Below, piece by piece: positions 4,931 to 5,700 of a stretch of DNA of 5,700 nt. This DNA is from JBOHHM01 sp050725495 (GTDB lineage Bacteria; Pseudomonadota; Gammaproteobacteria; Burkholderiales; Burkholderiaceae_C): NCBI GenBank assembly GCA_050725495.1, contig JBOHHM010000167.1, positions 1-5,700 of the forward strand, given 5' to 3'. The notes beneath the pieces are model-generated. The model saw nothing but the letters and a program-made list of their open reading frames with translations. It ran no database searches and was not told where the DNA came from. Made by a program: the position numbers and the translations under genes. Position 1 is the stretch's first letter. The number at the start of each line of letters is the position of its first letter.

Positions 4931-5700
4931 ATGAGCTGGCAGACCGTCGTCGCCGAGCCGAGCCAACTCGGCGAATCCCCGTTCTGGCACCCGGACGAGC
5001 AGATGCTGTACTGGGTCGATACGCCGGCGCGGCAGATCCTGCGCGCCAATCCGCTCATGGGCACGCTGCAGCGCTGGGCCCTGCCGCAGGAGCCGGGCTG
5101 CATCGCGCCGGCCCGCAAGGGGGGGCTGGTGGTCGCGCTGCGCGACGGCATTTACCGGGCGCGGGCCTGGGGCGGCGAACTGCAGCAGATCGTGCGCTTC
5201 AACCACGACCCGCGCAGCACCCGTTTCAACGACGGCAAGGCCGACCCGCGCGGGCGCTTCTGGGCCGGCACGATTTACGAGCCGCGCGATGCGCGCCGGG
5301 CCGAGCTCTACAGCATCGATTGCCGCGGCGGTGGCCAGCCGCTGATCGAGCTCAAGGCTCACAACGCGATCACTGCCAACGGCCTGGCCTGGTCACCCGA
5401 TCAGACTACCGTGTACTGGTCGGACACGCCCAACCACATCATTCACGCCTGGGACTGGGACGCGGCCAGCAATGTGATGAGGCGCCACCGCGTGTTCCAG
5501 CAGTTTGCCGGCAAGCCCGCCGGCTGGCAGGCCGGCGAGAGCGGCTATGGCGGACGGCCCGACGGCGCGGCGATGGACCTGGAGGGCAACTACTGGTGCG
5601 CGATGTTCGAAGGCGGGCGGCTGCTCAAGTTTGCTCCGTCGGGCCAGCTGCTGGCCGAGATCGCGACGCCGGCGCGCTGCCCGACCATGCCCTGCTTCGG
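4931..5700 (+). CDS. SMP-30/gluconolactonase/LRE family protein (runs off the right edge)
   Basis: About 256 residues of a six-bladed beta-propeller of the PF08450 family are visible (family length about 290-310), so only the last blade is missing. Members are mostly metal-dependent sugar-lactone hydrolases, for example gluconolactonase, L-arabinolactonase and SMP-30. Metal ligands known from SMP-30 are conserved: Glu15 (LGESPFW), Asn150 (ITANGLAWSPD) and Asp211 (GGRPDGAAMD). Arg98 and Asn100 of the STRFNDGKADPRGRFWAGT block fit the substrate side of the site. There is no signal peptide, so it is cytoplasmic. The ATG is preceded by GAAAGG (4919-4924) at 6 bases. The frame has no stop up to the edge. 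The preceding terminator and 132-base gap indicate its own transcript, probably part of a sugar or sugar-acid catabolic locus beyond the window. The exact lactone cannot be told. Confidence 0.92.
   Translation, partial: MSWQTVVAEPSQLGESPFWHPDEQMLYWVDTPARQILRANPLMGTLQRWALPQEPGCIAPARKGGLVVALRDGIYRARAWGGELQQIVRFNHDPRSTRFNDGKADPRGRFWAGTIYEPRDARRAELYSIDCRGGGQPLIELKAHNAITANGLAWSPDQTTVYWSDTPNHIIHAWDWDAASNVMRRHRVFQQFAGKPAGWQAGESGYGGRPDGAAMDLEGNYWCAMFEGGRLLKFAPSGQLLAEIATPARCPTMPCF

Noticed and set aside
3281..5362. Long minus-strand open frame opposite amtB and the SMP-30 gene
   Set aside because: Composition is the typical shadow of high-GC coding DNA (rich in Gly, Arg, Asp, His, Gln). It crosses a terminator and the start of another gene, and has no recognisable domain.

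Overview
The window is high in GC and reads as a chromosomal segment of a betaproteobacterium, most likely Burkholderiales near the Comamonadaceae. This rests on codon use, on the putative porin-glnK-amtB gene order, on the Ala/Pro-rich N-terminal extension of the ammonium transporter, and on a degenerate intergenic repeat resembling one I recall from that family. It looks like a core, non-mobile region: no insertion sequence, phage gene, CRISPR array, tRNA or rRNA is visible.

Left part, minus strand (1-1938): the N-terminal third of a major facilitator superfamily transporter runs off the left edge (start at 323). Upstream of it is the complete gene for a ComM/YifB AAA+ ATPase (409-1938). 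The 85 bases between them hold a short imperfect repeat. The comM start is fixed by a strong Shine-Dalgarno sequence, although its reading frame stays open far beyond it.

Middle (1939-2148): a 210-base divergent control region. On the plus strand it has a near-consensus sigma-54 (-24/-12) promoter at 2097-2112. A cluster of NtrC-type half-sites lies 100-170 bases further upstream. One good dyad is centred near -116, and a second, weaker site lies 33 bp (three helical turns) beyond it. This is the layout of a nitrogen-starvation promoter.

Right part, plus strand (2149-4798): an apparent three-gene operon encodes a small outer-membrane beta-barrel of the TorF/Gcw_chp putative porin family, the PII signalling protein GlnK, and the ammonium channel AmtB. 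Gaps are 26 and 29 bases, and a clear intrinsic terminator follows at 4831-4856. The inferred logic is as follows: low nitrogen activates NtrC and sigma-54 RNA polymerase. The porin may then open the outer membrane to a nitrogen solute, AmtB conducts ammonium across the inner membrane, and GlnK blocks AmtB when nitrogen is plentiful.

After the terminator, a separate plus-strand gene for an SMP-30/gluconolactonase-like enzyme starts at 4931 and runs off the right edge. The window contains no clear novel system. The most interesting open question is why a porin of unknown substrate is the first gene of the nitrogen operon.
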